This document shows positions 33,556 to 45,534 of a stretch of 64,000 bases of DNA, one piece after another. Within the stretch, counting starts at the first letter, position 1, and the number at the start of each line of letters is the position of its first letter. The stretch spans positions 20,803,647-20,867,646 of the forward strand of contig OY987298.1 in NCBI GenBank assembly GCA_963920635.1, read 5' to 3'. The translations under genes and the position numbers were made by a program. The notes under the pieces are model-generated. The model saw nothing but the letters and a program-made list of their open reading frames with translations. It searched no databases and had not been told where the DNA came from. Source of the stretch: Pseudeuparius sepicola (taxonomy: Eukaryota > Arthropoda > Insecta > Coleoptera > Anthribidae).

Positions 33556-34178
33556 TAATAATTATTAATAATGTAGGAGAGCCCGGGTAATTATTGGATC
33601 TAAAATAAAGCAAAATTCAAAATTAGTTATAGGTATTAGCTTATTAACTAAATTCAAGTACACAAATTTATGGGTGCTTGACAAAATATCGTAATTAATT
33701 ATTTTTCATTTTCATGTGTCTCATTTGGAATAAACATACTCCCGTAAAATTTTTATTTTTCATATATACATGTCCCTAATGTTTGGTTTGGCATTGCCGA
33801 GAAAGCCTATCCTACTGTGATTTTTTAAAGGGGTGAGTTTTACGAAAAATTATATTAGACTTTTTTAATAGAAACAAAAATAACGCCAAACTATTCCACA
33901 ATGTTAGCTTCAATATAGGTTCAAAGCAAATAAAATTAAGACCTGAAATAATATCAAGTTACAAGCCGTTATGTCGGACCATTGAAAATGTCTATGAGTT
34001 AATCACAAGCCATTATTTAAATTTAGTTCCATACCTATATTTCAAGAGCGTCTAATACCGCAATTACGCAGCAACATTTTATATCATGACGAATGCATGG
34101 CAATTTTAAAATATTTACAATGCAGCTTTATCTGATATGTTTATATTATTTATTTTCTTAACCCCGTTTTACAGAAAA
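33556..34178 (+). promoter_or_regulatory. Duplicated upstream region of P450 copy 2 (uninterrupted)
   Basis: It aligns with positions 1-88 and 2057-2302 of copy 1, with the copy 1 element missing here. Shared blocks include GGTAATTATTGGA-like sequence, AATTCAAGTACACAAAT and TATACATGTCCCTAAT. Relative to copy 1 it has about 200 extra bases near 33840-34050, absent upstream of copy 1. TTTTACAG just before the ATG is again a likely 5'UTR intron acceptor. Promoter activity is inferred only. Confidence 0.5.
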
Positions 34179-36400
34179 ATGTTCAAACGAGTACTCTCAG
34201 CAAAATCCCTCAACAAAATCACCACTACCATAGAGAGGTATACGTCCACTGAAGCGACATCAGCCATTTCGAAACGAGAGGCTTACTACAAAAACTTAGG
34301 CGTGCAACAAGAGCTCGACAACGAGAAACCAAGCGATTGGGACGATGCTTTGCCTTTTGAAAAGTTGCCTGGTCCAAAGTCTCTTCCCATTTTTGGAAGC
34401 ATGTACAAATTCTTGCCTGGAGCCGAGTTCTATGGAAAGAGTATGCTTGAATTCGGTCAAACGTTAGTAAAAAATTAGAGTAAAAAAACCAGCTAAATTA
34501 GTTTAATTTTGTAGTTTGAGAGCACAATATGGAGACATATATATAGTCAGAAATATTATTGGAAGAAAGGATATGGTCCAAGTTTTTAAACCCGAAGATT
34601 GTGAAATTGTAAGTTTGTGCTCGCTGACATTTTCGATGACTGCTATAATATACATTTTTTATCTTTTTTAGTTACTAAGAAACGAAGGTGCTTGGCCAAT
34701 AAGATATGCTACCGAATGCATCGCTTACTACCGAAACCACACAAGAAGGGATGTATTTCAGGGTGTTGGTGGAGTTCTGACAACGTAATCTATGGTTTTA
34801 TCTTATTTTATTAATCCTATAACGTGGTTTTTGTTTATAGCCAAGGAAAAGAATGGTTCGACTTCAGATCTAAAGCAAATCCTATTATGATGCAGCCACG
34901 AGTCACCAAACAGTACGTGCAGAGTATGGACTTGGTAGCAAGTGACTTAGTGAGGAATATTCGTCATTGTGCAATGAACAGCCCAGAAATGCCCGATAAT
35001 TTCCTGAACGAACTTTACAAGTGGTCTCTAGAATCGATTGCAGTGGTTGCATTAGACAGACGACTAGGTAAAGTGACAGGTATTCATTGCTAAGCAAATT
35101 TTATTGTTTTATTTTAGGTTGTCTGGATGTAAATCTGGACAAAAACTCGCCCATACAAAAATACATTACCTCTGTGATTGAAATGCTTAACTTGATGTTC
35201 GAGTTGGATGTTTCCCCTTCCTTCTATAGATACCTAAACACTCCAGCATGGAAAAGGTTTGTGGAGGTAATGGACTATATAACATTGTAAGTAGGAACCA
35301 TATTATTTTTATTTATTAAGTATAGCTGCTAGCCTACGATTTTCCGACAAACGAATGATAATTTTTATTGTACAGTACGAACCTGAAATATATTGAAGAA
35401 GCACAAGAACGACTGAAAGTGAAAGGTGAATCAAATGTAGAGCCCAGCGTTCTCGAAAAATTGATGAAAATTGACAAGAAGGTGGCACTTACTATGGCAA
35501 TGGATATGCTCATGGCAGGTACAGACACGGTAGGTAATTTAACATGCTCAAGCTGGCAATTTTGTATTCTTCATCACATTATAGACCGGAAAAACATTGG
35601 GTGCGGCACTATACTTCATGGCCAAAAATCCTGAAAAACAGTCAAAACTTCGTAAAGAACTTATGGAGACATTACCGGAAAAAGATTCCCTTGTCACCAA
35701 GGAAATGTTAGATAATTCGCCATATTTGAAGGCTGTCATTAAAGAAACTACGAGAATTGCACCAATCGGTGTTGGCATTTTTAGAACAACACCCAGGAAT
35801 ATTGTGTTGGCAGGATATCAAATTCCAAAAGGGGTAAGAAATTTTTAATTATACTCCGATAAAAACTTTCTCAAAATCATTCATAGAGTGGTAGCTAATT
35901 ATGTTTTTGGAATGTACCAGTTTAAAAAACAGAACAAATTTATTTACGAGTTGTTGTAGTCGACACGAATTCTAGGCGAGTATAAAACAGAATTTATCTT
36001 TTAGACCGATGTTGCTGGAATGATTTTACCTGAAGGAATGAGTGGACGGCAATTTAAGAGGCCGAAAGAGTTCATACCAGAAAGGTGGCTGAAGTCTTAC
36101 GTTGGTGATGAGTTGCATCATAAAAATGTCAATCCATTTGCTTATATGCCCTTCGGATTTGGACCAAGATCGTGTATTGGAAAAAGAATGGCAAATTTGG
36201 AGCTGGAAGTAGGTCTCTCTAAGGTAAAGTTGATGAATTGCATGTATTTCGAAATTATTTTTTAATATTTCATTTTTTAATTTAAGATTATTCGCAACTT
36301 TGAGTTGGAATGGAAACATGAGGATATGAAGTTTGGAGGGAAACTGTTGTACGGGATTGTAGATCCTTTGAAACTAACAATAAAAGAACTATCTAAATAA
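34179..36400 (+). CDS. Mitochondrial-clan cytochrome P450 (CYP12/CYP334-like), copy 2
   Basis: Exons: 34179-34462, 34515-34608, 34672-34784, 34841-35067, 35118-35286, 35376-35529, 35585-35833, 36005-36223 and 36287-36400, each exactly as long as in copy 1, giving 540 residues. The ATG was chosen by homology; an in-frame ATG at 34137 lies in the presumed 5'UTR intron. AGTDTT (343-348) is the canonical I-helix form. ExxR, PERW and the haem loop with C487 are intact. The exon 1 donor is GTTAGT instead of GTGAGT, weaker but usable. About 42 residues differ from copy 1, with clusters at 138-144 (substrate-recognition site 1) and 410-412 (site 5). It is probably an active paralogue with a different substrate range or expression. 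Confidence 0.9.
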
Positions 36401-36470
36401 TTAAGTCATCGGGTACTAAATATTAAAAGAGAAATTAGGAAAAATCACAGAGTTTCAATCAATAAACAGC

Positions 36471-36476
36471 AAGATA
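36471..36476 (+). terminator. Polyadenylation signal AATAAA, P450 copy 2
   Basis: AATAAA 71 bp after the stop codon, in the block shared with copy 1. The duplicated unit ends about 120 bp further on. Confidence 0.55.
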
Positions 36477-36558
36477 TTCAACATCTAAGTCAGACATACT
36501 TTCACTTATAAACAAACTGAACTAAAATATTTTATATTCACACCCTGTACCATAACGC

Positions 36559-36559
36559 A

Positions 36560-36590
<31 letters not shown>

Positions 36591-36592
36591 AT
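36559..36592. repeat. (AAAT)n microsatellite at the end of the duplicated P450 unit
   Basis: About eight AAAT units. The matching place after copy 1 (about 4672-4685) has only three. Homology between the two P450 units stops here, so this tract lies at or near a duplication breakpoint. Confidence 0.75.
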
Positions 36593-36599
36593 TGAATTG

Positions 36600-37180
36600 A
36601 TATAACTTATAAGTAGTTTTTATATATCTACTTAGTTTCTGTAGTGTACCGTATTTTTTGTTGATAGTTTATGCTTTTTTTGGTTTGACAGGCCTACATT
36701 TAAATATCAGCATTACTGTATCATCGGTCTTCAATGTGGATGTTTATATTATACAAATTCTGTAAACGTTTTTTTTATCTAAATGTCCTTTTATATTATA
36801 AGTAGAATAAAGAGACTACAAAAAGTATCTTCTTGTATCTTTTAAACTTTTGTAGTAAGTACCTAATCGTTGGTTTATTGTCATTTCTTTCCTCTCTCTC
36901 ATCCCCCTCCCCCTTTTAAAGAAGTACTAAATTTACTTTTAAATATGTTATAAGTAAAATTATATTAATGTAATTGTAGGATCCTGAAGATAATATAGGT
37001 CGATAAGTCGAAGAAATAATAAAAACTTGTCTCCGTGAGCAGTGCTTCACCGTTTGATCAAACACTTCTTCAAAGTTTTATTTTTTCCACCCTGTATATT
37101 TCTAAATCTTGCAAAAGTGCTCTTCTCAGAAAAATATGAATTATATTTTTTTAAATATAGCATTTAAATTTACCCGAAAA
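36600..37180. other. Non-genic AT-rich stretch
   Basis: No gene, terminal repeat or duplicated block recognised. Confidence 0.55.
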
Positions 37181-37186
37181 CTTTTT

Positions 37187-37330
37187 TTATTTAAATGTCT
37201 TAAGGTAAATTCTATTGGCCATGCCGTAAAGGGTGTCATCTGCATGAGCAATACTATTGTTAGCGATTGGTTTAGTAATTTCAGCAGTGTATAGGGTGAA
37301 CAGTAATGTTGATGACATGAATGGAGGCGG
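37187..37330 (-). pseudogene. Jockey-like non-LTR reverse transcriptase scrap
   Basis: On - it reads LLFTLYTAEITKPIANNSIAH followed by ADDTLYGMA. This matches the jockey-type RT block S-x-LLFxLYTADIP...FADDTAIY, with the catalytic ADD pair. Only about 45 codons are recognisable, and sequence on both sides is unrelated. It is a dead fragment. Confidence 0.55.
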
Positions 37331-37783
37331 AAAAAACATTACATACAGTGAGCATGCTAAGGTTGGAACAAATTCAATAAAATCTCTATGGGCAAGGGGA
37401 AAAAATCGCTCGGACACATTAAACCTTGATTTTGTAATGCGCAAAATTTGAAATATAAATGCGTCATGTGACGTCATCGGTGTCGCAGATAATGACGTCA
37501 TCGCCATTTGAAAAGAAAGAGCTCTATTTTCTACATACTGAACGATGCTTTTTGGTATAGGTTACCTACATAACATTTTCTTTTAAAAATGCATTTATTT
37601 TTTACAATTTATTTACTTTCTTATGTATTTGTCCATTTTTCAACTCTAACAAGAACAGTTAAAGTAAATACGTCAACAAAATAAATTCCAGACATTTTTT
37701 CTCAAAAATTTTTATGTAACCTAGGTATATCAAAAATCATCGTTCTGTATGTAGAATAAAATAAAAAATTAAAAAGAAATCTT

Positions 37784-38100
37784 TTTAAAAACAAGCTTTT
37801 ACTTAAGCCAAGTACTAAAACTAATAAAATAAGTTTAGGTTTTCGCTAAGATAATTCAATGCCAAATTGCGACAAGTTTTTGTAAATCAAAAAGCTTGTC
37901 GCGCGAATTGTAAAGAAAATACACTTTGACAAGTGAGTACTTGCTTATCAGTGTCCAAAAAAATTAATAGGTACCTACTTTTTTATGAAAATTTCGAGAG
38001 ATAAGTTTTTTGATTTACAAAAACTTGTCGCAATTTGGCATTGAATTACGTATTTTATACGTTTTAGTACATGGCTTAAAATAAGAGCTTGTTTTTAAAA
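37784..38100. repeat. Inverted repeat (ACAAGCTTTTA...CTTGTCGC family)
   Basis: Arms begin TTTTAAAAACAAGCT and include CCAAATTGCGACAAGTTTTTG, with a roughly 100-bp loop. A relative occurs at 56191-56330 plus 56838-56880, there split by a MITE and the telomere-like array. The right side continues into a CCCATGT...CATATTGGATTTAGT module. Confidence 0.7.
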
Positions 38101-41100
38101 AGGGTTTTTATTTTACTTTGTGCTTTTTAGTACCTATTTGATTCCCATGTCAGGTCGGGCATCCGTCATATTGGATTTAGTATGTCCATCGAATTAATAA
38201 GTACAATGGAAGTCGCACAGGTACCACTTTCATTGCTGTTTGGGGCAGCCAACTCTAGAGAGAGATAGGTTTCAAATGGCAATAAGTAAGACAAGGACGC
38301 CTAATGAACGTGTCAGCTGATTCAGGCAAAGGAGGTATATAGGGATGTTGCATATTAATGGCGGAATTTAATGGGCATGTTCCGTAATTATCTTTCTTGT
38401 ATGATCTATATTCCGAAATTCGGGGCTTGTTTGTAGGAATGAGAATTTTTCTATATAACCACAATTATTATGTAAATATTGCACAGAAAAAAAGCAATGA
38501 ATTGATAAAAAAATTACCTACATGGCAATTTTATGTACCTGGAAGTAAATTGAGACAAATAAAATACAAATTACAAAATAAAAGTTTATTTTAAAATAAA
38601 GGCGACAAAATATCTAGGATAAGGTATACATTTTCAACTTTAATATCTTAAATGATTTATTAATTTTAAAATTTAATTTAATAGGAAAATCATGTAAGAC
38701 AGGCAGCTTTTAAATATTTTTATATAATTTTTAGTGTTTAGGCATCTAACAAAAAGAATTACAAATAATTACCTTATTAAAGGGACCAGAACCTCAAGAT
38801 TAATTCCATTTTTGACTACGAAGAGTTAGGTTCATTAGCACAATATTTTGCCAGTTTTTCCCTTGATAGTTTCTATTATGACTTGGAAAATAAAAAACTG
38901 TAGTAATTACATACTTTTTAAGTCTGCGCTGCCCAAAATTCTCTATGAAATTGCTCCCAATAAATTGTCGACTACAAATGCAAGTAAATACTTGTAGACA
39001 GTACAAAATTTTTCCTATTTATTGCTGCGATCCACTTGTCCCTAATATCACCTTATCTCTTGGAAAACTGCAAAGTTATTAGCAAAGATTTTTAAAACTT
39101 ACGAATGAAAAGAAACCCCACTATTCTTATTCTTTCCGCCCCATTTGGTACATCCAAATAAACAACAGGAGTTGACCCTCTTTTTTGTATAATTTATAAC
39201 TTAAACAGAGAGAATATAGCCACATAGCTAAACTAAATTTTCTCTCCGATCTAAAAATAATATTAAACCAAACACCAACTAAGAAAACTCAACGCCGTAT
39301 TATACGAAACCGCCACCACGACACGAACTCAAATCAGGAAAATTAAAATGACGTTTGACAACGGAACTCGTTTGAAGCACAGGACACAAAAATAGAAAGT
39401 TAGGACAAACACCTCTTTTGTGTTATGTGGTTTTTGCCGGAATCAGCTGATTTATTTACTATTTCACTTACTCAAGTTTGTCAATTCAATGAGTATGTCA
39501 CTTACCTATCATTTTGCACTCGTCAAACCCTTAATTCATTTCATTTGATACCCATGTCAAGTGGGTCGTGAAGAAATATGTAATACGCCATCTTGTGGCG
39601 GCCGCCATATTGGATGTAATATGATGCCACTTAACTTATCGTTTTCCAACCGTGAAACCGAGGCACACGGGATAGAAGGCCTGCATACTCGATCGATGAC
39701 GTCACACACTCAGGCCAATTCTAACTAAGATATTCTATGCATTGCGGCATTTTGAGGAGTTTTAGAGCCAATTTTTTTTATTTTCCAGATTATTTATTAA
39801 CAGATACCATAAGAAACCGTCAAATGTTAGGCACAACAGAAAATAAATCATTCTAAACAATTAAATTCGTAGTAATAAACATATAATAAACTCAATGAAA
39901 TTCAACAATTATTAAAGGTAGGCTTTACGCAGCACTCATTATCGCTTCTCTATCACTCCATTATCATTTTATAGAGCATATTACAGCAGATTACAAAGAT
40001 AAAAGTGGGTTTATCTTCTAGCGAGATAGTAAAGAAATTTTAAGGAAATGAAAACTGCATAAAAGCCTTGTGCAAAAAGCAACATTATGAACATTTATCT
40101 TTTTATTAATGATAATGAAGAGGAGGTGAAGTGATAACACGTAGAAACAAACGGAATAAACTAAATGAAAATAAAAAAAACACTTGCAGGCAAATTGCTT
40201 TAGCCGATTAAGTATGCGTAGAAATAAACATATCTAATATAATGAATGAAAATAAGAAATATCACTTACTTTTTTTAGTTTTCTTCCTACTTTTTGCGCC
40301 ATTAGTCTATCATTATTAATCTTTCGATAATTATCGAGATATATGTTTGCCAGTGTTGTAGCCAAACATTTTACAATTAACTTATGATAGGATACATCGC
40401 AAGAACAATTAATTCCTTTTGTTAACAAGGACACATTTTGCAGAATTTTGAGACAAATTTCCAGTAGTTTAACACATCTGTAATTACGTACTGCCCCTGT
40501 TTTTTTTTTTTTCAATTAAATGATGATGATATACGGCCTGAATACCTGAATTGCGCTAAACACGATATAAGAAAGGATAACTGAATATGATGATTTGAAG
40601 CTGCATATGCACAAACATCGTGCCGTAAAGCCCAGTGCCTCGATTGCGCCTCGCTATTTTTTAATCTGTGGCCTCGACTGAGAACTGAGAGCGTGAACGA
40701 GGCTTTGGCATGAGCCTGACAGTGCGACGTTGCAGCGGAGGGGAGGGGATGGCTGCAGGCTTTCTATCAGGTGTGCCTCGGTGAAACCCATTCATTTGGT
40801 ACCTATATGTCGAGGAGGTTGTGAAGAAATAGGTAATCCGCCATCTTTCGGATCTCTGGCCGTTTTGATATGGAATGTTTTCATGTGAAATTATTTCATT
40901 TATTTTTTCAAGTGTCATCATTTCAAACATGAAATCAATGTAAACAAGACCTGAGGTCACTCTATAGTATAACAATCTATTAACTTGTTTACAGATGCTT
41001 TGTCTCAGCCAGGTGGATCGTTGAATAATGCTGGCGGGCGACGGCTCATACCTAGTAGGTAACACGCGGAGAGATTTATTTACCTTTATTTCATGTCGAA

Positions 41101-41108
41101 ATTAAACA
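38101..41108. other. Non-genic stretch containing CCGCCATCTTG modules
   Basis: No gene is supported; short ORFs (38255-38464, 40234-40515, 40661-41065) have no motifs. A recurring module with TTTGATACCCATGT, CGCCATCTTG and GCGGCCGCCATATTGGAT occurs at about 39537-39640, with degenerate copies near 38136-38190 and 40785-40880. It is shared with 56.93-57.25 kb. Confidence 0.55.
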
Positions 41109-41110
41109 TA

Positions 41111-42954
41111 TCCCAAGAAGCATTAAAGTTGCGGTAACTGAGATGGGAACTTTGAATGAGTAGTTATTACGTAATTATTACTTAAAAATCGACTTATTAG
41201 TTTTTATTACTTATGTTGAGAAAGTATGAGTAATTACGTAGTAATTATTACCACAAGTTGGAACTTTATGGTTTCAGTACTTCTAAGTAGTTTTTGAAGT
41301 ATCTGGAACGGAATTGTTAGATACTATGCAAAATTACGTTAAAGTCACGCTAACTCTAAAGTTATATTCAATGGTCACAATTACTTTGTTGTGTTACTTG
41401 TTTATCATTTTAAAGTTTTCATTACTTTATGGTAACGGTGAAAGTAACTTCTACATCTTATCGACTTTAGAAATACCTCCAAAGTTACGGAACTCTATAG
41501 TCAAATTTAAAGTGAAATTAACTTTCTCGCTACTCGAGGAAACTACTGTATGGTAAGTTTTACTTCTCACTCCATTTTAAAATTACTAGAAAGTTCCAAT
41601 TACTACAAAAAAATACTTTAAAGTAACTGTCACTTCTATAGGGACAAAAATGGATACTACATTTAGTTCCTTACAATCGTTTGAAGGATTGGGTCGTTTT
41701 TGCGAAGTGATGAAAATGTCAGCCATTAGAAAGAAGAAAAATTATAGACACACATTCACATTTTATAGAAAATTAAAACAGCAGTTGGATGAAACGAATC
41801 GAAAAACGAGCACTTGCGTCTTCAATACAAAATTACAAAACGCTTCTCTTGAATGGCTACAATTTTAAATATCAACATTTCGAATTATAGCACGAAACAC
41901 ACACCGGCTGAAAACAACACTCACATCATATACCTGTAGGTTGCTATAGGTATATGACTCACAAGGTCCAAATGAAACCTAGTAGTAGCATTCGGAACTT
42001 AAACGAGGCTTCTGGAACTTTGAAGTTCTCTTGTAGTAATTGGGACTTTAGAGTTTAAAATATCTAAAACTAATTTTCGTCTTAAAGGTAGGAATTACCT
42101 TAAAGTGAAAAAAGTCTAGTTGCCGTTTCTACCAGTTAAGTGGCAAAGCCTTCAAACACCCATTTTAAGGTAAATAATACTTAAAAGTAATTACTGAAAG
42201 TTACGCCATATTTTCTTATAAAATGATAGACGCCATTAATATCAAATGTCAATTTCCTTTGGTACTGAAATAGTTATTTCTTCAAAATTGTCCCAAAAAA
42301 GAGAAAATTGAGCAAAAATGAACTAGTATAACTTATAGAAATATTAAAAAAGCATTTTTCAGCATTTTTAGGTAATTTCGCGCATTTTCGTAATTTATCC
42401 TCCCGATAAAAAAATTTTAAAACATGCATTTTGAGAGGGTGCGTTGTTACTTTTCAATCTATCAACGTCATATTTGACAGAAAATTTTCAATCGTTTTAG
42501 TTTCTTGAATCTAGCAACGAGAAATAAATCAGCAAATTAATACCTTTCTTATACCTACCATTATTCATAGATATAAGTTAAAAATAAATATTAGGGACTT
42601 CCATTTTCCACGGTTATTGAAAAATGACGGAAGATGCTGGGCTAGAATACTTTTTAATTATTTAGACAAAGACAAAGCGAGGACGCGAATGTAAAGAAGC
42701 AAACAAATCCAACAAAGTAGCGGTGACCACGCTGCTACGTCTCCACCACGTTGCCAGAACGTAAGCGCGTCGTAGCGGTGTAAGTTGCTAGGTGGTCGTC
42801 GTTACGTATCTATCACCCTCAAAATGTTCCCCATTTTGGTCGCAGGGACGTAATTGGAACGTAGTAATTACGTTACTATCAGTAGTAATCACAACTTTAA
42901 AGTTGCAAACAAAAGTTGCCGGAACGTAACGGCGACTAAAAATGCTGCTTGGGA
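41111..42954. mobile_element. TIR element (TCCCAAGNAGCATT ends)
   Basis: Ends TCCCAAGAAGCATT and TCCCAAGCAGCATT, with TA on both sides (41109-41110 and 42955-42956); length 1844 bp. The subterminal parts are rich in short GTAACTTT/AACGTA words, such as ACTTTAAAGT and GTAATTACG. No transposase is visible; a 72-codon frame at 41650-41868 has no motif. A related fragment lies at 47240-47545. Confidence 0.65.
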
Positions 42955-42959
42955 TATAG

Positions 42960-43800
42960 CAGACCCGTCTCAAGAATAGTGAAAATGTTTCACATTTGAT
43001 TTTCAATTATCAAGACATTTTGGCTTCACATTTTGTTTTATTTCTAGAGATAGCGGCTTGGTTATATTTAGAAATGAATCAAGTTGGGAGCGCACGGAGG
43101 TCGGTCCTCGGTCGTGCTGACATCACCGAGTTCAGTCCCACTTCAATTCGTCCCGGGTTCAGTCTCAACCACGTGGACATGCAGTGTTTCGTACGAAACC
43201 TCCTCAGCGCCAACGAGGGACTCTTTAAAATCAGGGGACCCAGCCTGTCACAGTCTATCACATAGGAAAAGTGAAGCCTTGAGGGGAAGTTTGCTTTCAG
43301 TCGACTCCAAGGAGACCACAAGGTTATGTTATATGTCAGTGTCCAACTGCCATCAGGGTTTATGTGACATGCCAGTGCTAGATTCTAAAAGAGGCAAAAT
43401 ATTTTCCATCACCATTCACAATTTTTAATAAGTATTCTAACTTCCAGATACTTAGATGTGTCAATTAAAGATAATGCGGCCGCCTGTAGTAATTGCAACC
43501 AGATTTTACTTGTATCATCTTTAGTAATCCTACAATTCCCATTACGTGGGCATTACGTATAAGTAGGTAGTTCAAAACACAAATCCTATTTCGTAAATTT
43601 GAAATTATTAAGCAGGTTGCTTCGGTCAGGTCTTTTTTTAAAGAGTTTTTATCTACGACTACAAGTTTATTATAAGTTTGTGAGGTACCTACCTTGGGAA
43701 AGAAATAAAATTACAAAAATTTTATAATGAACACCGAAAAAACTACATGATTAGAACTACTAGACCTAATCTTACTAGTCCATCCCGAAATCTGTGAAAG
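42960..43800. other. Non-genic stretch, mixed composition
   Basis: Overlapping frames at 43079-43428 are open on both strands because of moderate GC content, and none shows a recognisable domain. Nothing is called. Confidence 0.45.
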
Positions 43801-43805
43801 TTCTT

Positions 43806-44079
43806 TAATAATAATAATAATAATAATACTTCTCACCCTCACAATACTCCAAACTAGGAGTACCCCTGAAGCAACCACATGCTTGTGCGGGGGAGGGTAG
43901 ATACATTCAACAAGGGAAGAGAGTTCAAGCAGTGGCGGATCTGTAAGAATGTGCCTTTCTGTGCTGGCTATGCCATGGACAGATAGATGCAAACTTCGCC
44001 ATTTGCTAGCATATACATTCATACATTTCTTGTCTTGTTCTTTGCAAATTTTTAATTTTGTATGCTATCAATAAAGTCG

Positions 44080-44113
<34 letters not shown>
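43806..44113 (+). mobile_element. Likely LINE 3' end with (ATT)n tail
   Basis: Starts after a TAA microsatellite with CTCACCCTCACAATACTCC and ACATGCTTGTGCGGGGGAGG, then about 180 bp to CAATAAAGTCGTTT, then (ATT)n to 44113. A polyA signal directly before a short-unit tail is typical of RTE-type non-LTR 3' ends. A shorter inverted relative lies at about 63425-63520 with its own ATT tract. No RT frame is attached. Confidence 0.5.
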
Positions 44114-44115
<2 letters not shown>

Positions 44116-45050
44116 AAATAAGAAACACATTTTTTATTCGTATCGTCGCACGCTTATTGCGACAGCACTAACCAACTACTGTCTAACCTGCAACCCGCAA
44201 CTGCTTATTGCTTATTGAGTTTATTTCCGCGCAAGCCTATTACCCACTTACTCAAGAGCCGTATCAGCAGTATTGCCATTTGCCAGACATATTTTTTAGG
44301 AAGTGGCTATTTATACGTCCGACGTATATAAAAGTCGGTATACGTCTTGCGCTCTCATTGGCGAATTGAGTCACGTGACTTCTTTGGACGTACATTTAAC
44401 TCCGTACACGTCCGAAGTGAACTTATTTAGATGCGTCGGAAGCCGTCGGAAGTGCATTTTTCTCAAGCATCTTTGCAATAAGGAGCGTATGCCCTCCTTT
44501 TTGGGGGATAGGCGCTGCCGTATGAAAAAAGAAGGGGTCATTCGCACCATATTGTGGCAGTCGGCAGCGATGCGCGCTGCCTATTGAAAAAAGAAGTGGT
44601 AATCATATCCAATGGTGTAACCCACCCCTGATTTTCTTGAAATTTTGGCTAGGTAGGTACCCCCTATTTTTGCCCGACTTAAATTCGTGAAACTAATTGC
44701 TGGAAATCAATTTCAACTATAAAATAAATTTGTTTCGTTTGACAGTTGTCATATTCTGCACTTGTAGACACATGGAAACCATTATTAATTTTTACTTTTA
44801 ATCAAAGTACCTGTTATATTCATCGATTCTCCAATAAAATGGCATATACTTGGCACCACTGATACCATATTAGAATGAGGACAGAATAGGCCTCACTTTG
44901 GAAAGAACGCTGCGGGTCCCCTTACTTTAAAGAGTCCCTGGCGCCAAGAGAAAGGCGTAATGACAAAAAATGTTGTGCTCTTTGTCTGTGGGTACACAGT
45001 TTTAAGACCACCGTCTTCGTCGCCGGTCATTAGTATTAATTCTTTTCGTT
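44114..45050. other. Non-genic stretch
   Basis: Contains a patch rich in ACGTCCGACGTATA/TACGTC words near 44310-44420 and a short degenerate frame (44303-44587) without motifs. No gene called. Confidence 0.45.
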
Positions 45051-45054
45051 CTTT

Positions 45055-45310
45055 TGAAACGTTCCCGGCCAATTACCGCGCGACACCGATTCGCAATCAG
45101 GCGGCGCCGGGGGCGGTAATTGCCCGTGAGGGCGGGGAGGCGGCGGGTGGCGGCGATTAACCGGCGGGTTGAAGCGGCCGGGCCGGCGTTAATGACGCCG
45201 TTTGTCGCGTATCAGGGGCGCTAATTGCGAGGTGCCGGCGCTGATGACGCCCGAAGAGGGAACCGATCGCCGACGGGGGAATTTTCGCGAGGTGCGGCTT
45301 TCTTTGGCGT
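45055..45310. other. GC-rich island with regularly placed TAAT cores
   Basis: About 250 bp of very GC-rich, CpG-rich DNA broken by AT cores: CCAATTACC (45069), GGTAATTGCC (45114), GATTAACC (45153), GTTAATGACG (45188) and GCTAATTGCG (45219). TAATTR cores are homeodomain-type sites. Open frames on both strands are a by-product of composition. Function is unknown. Confidence 0.35.
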
Positions 45311-45534
45311 CGGATTTGAAGCGCCGGATAGCTTTTTTGCAAGAAACTGTAGGTTCATTTCTACAACGGTTAAAATTCGTCAGTGAGAGTCGGGATTCTG
45401 CGCAGTTCCAGCGAAGATTCCTGATATAGTTTGCAAACTGCAATGTTATTATTGAAGTGGAGGTTGGCGCATTGCTGACGTATTGATGTGGTACTCCTCA
45501 CTACTTTACACTAAGTACTTCGTCTTCTAATATA

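Noticed and set aside
34137..34178. Upstream in-frame ATG as start of P450 copy 2
   Set aside because: It lies before a TTTTACAG acceptor-like sequence shared with copy 1, copy 1 has no equivalent, and the added hydrophobic residues do not fit the family.
43079..43428. Three overlapping frames of 80-114 codons
   Set aside because: Open on both strands, no motif; I could not link them to any exon.
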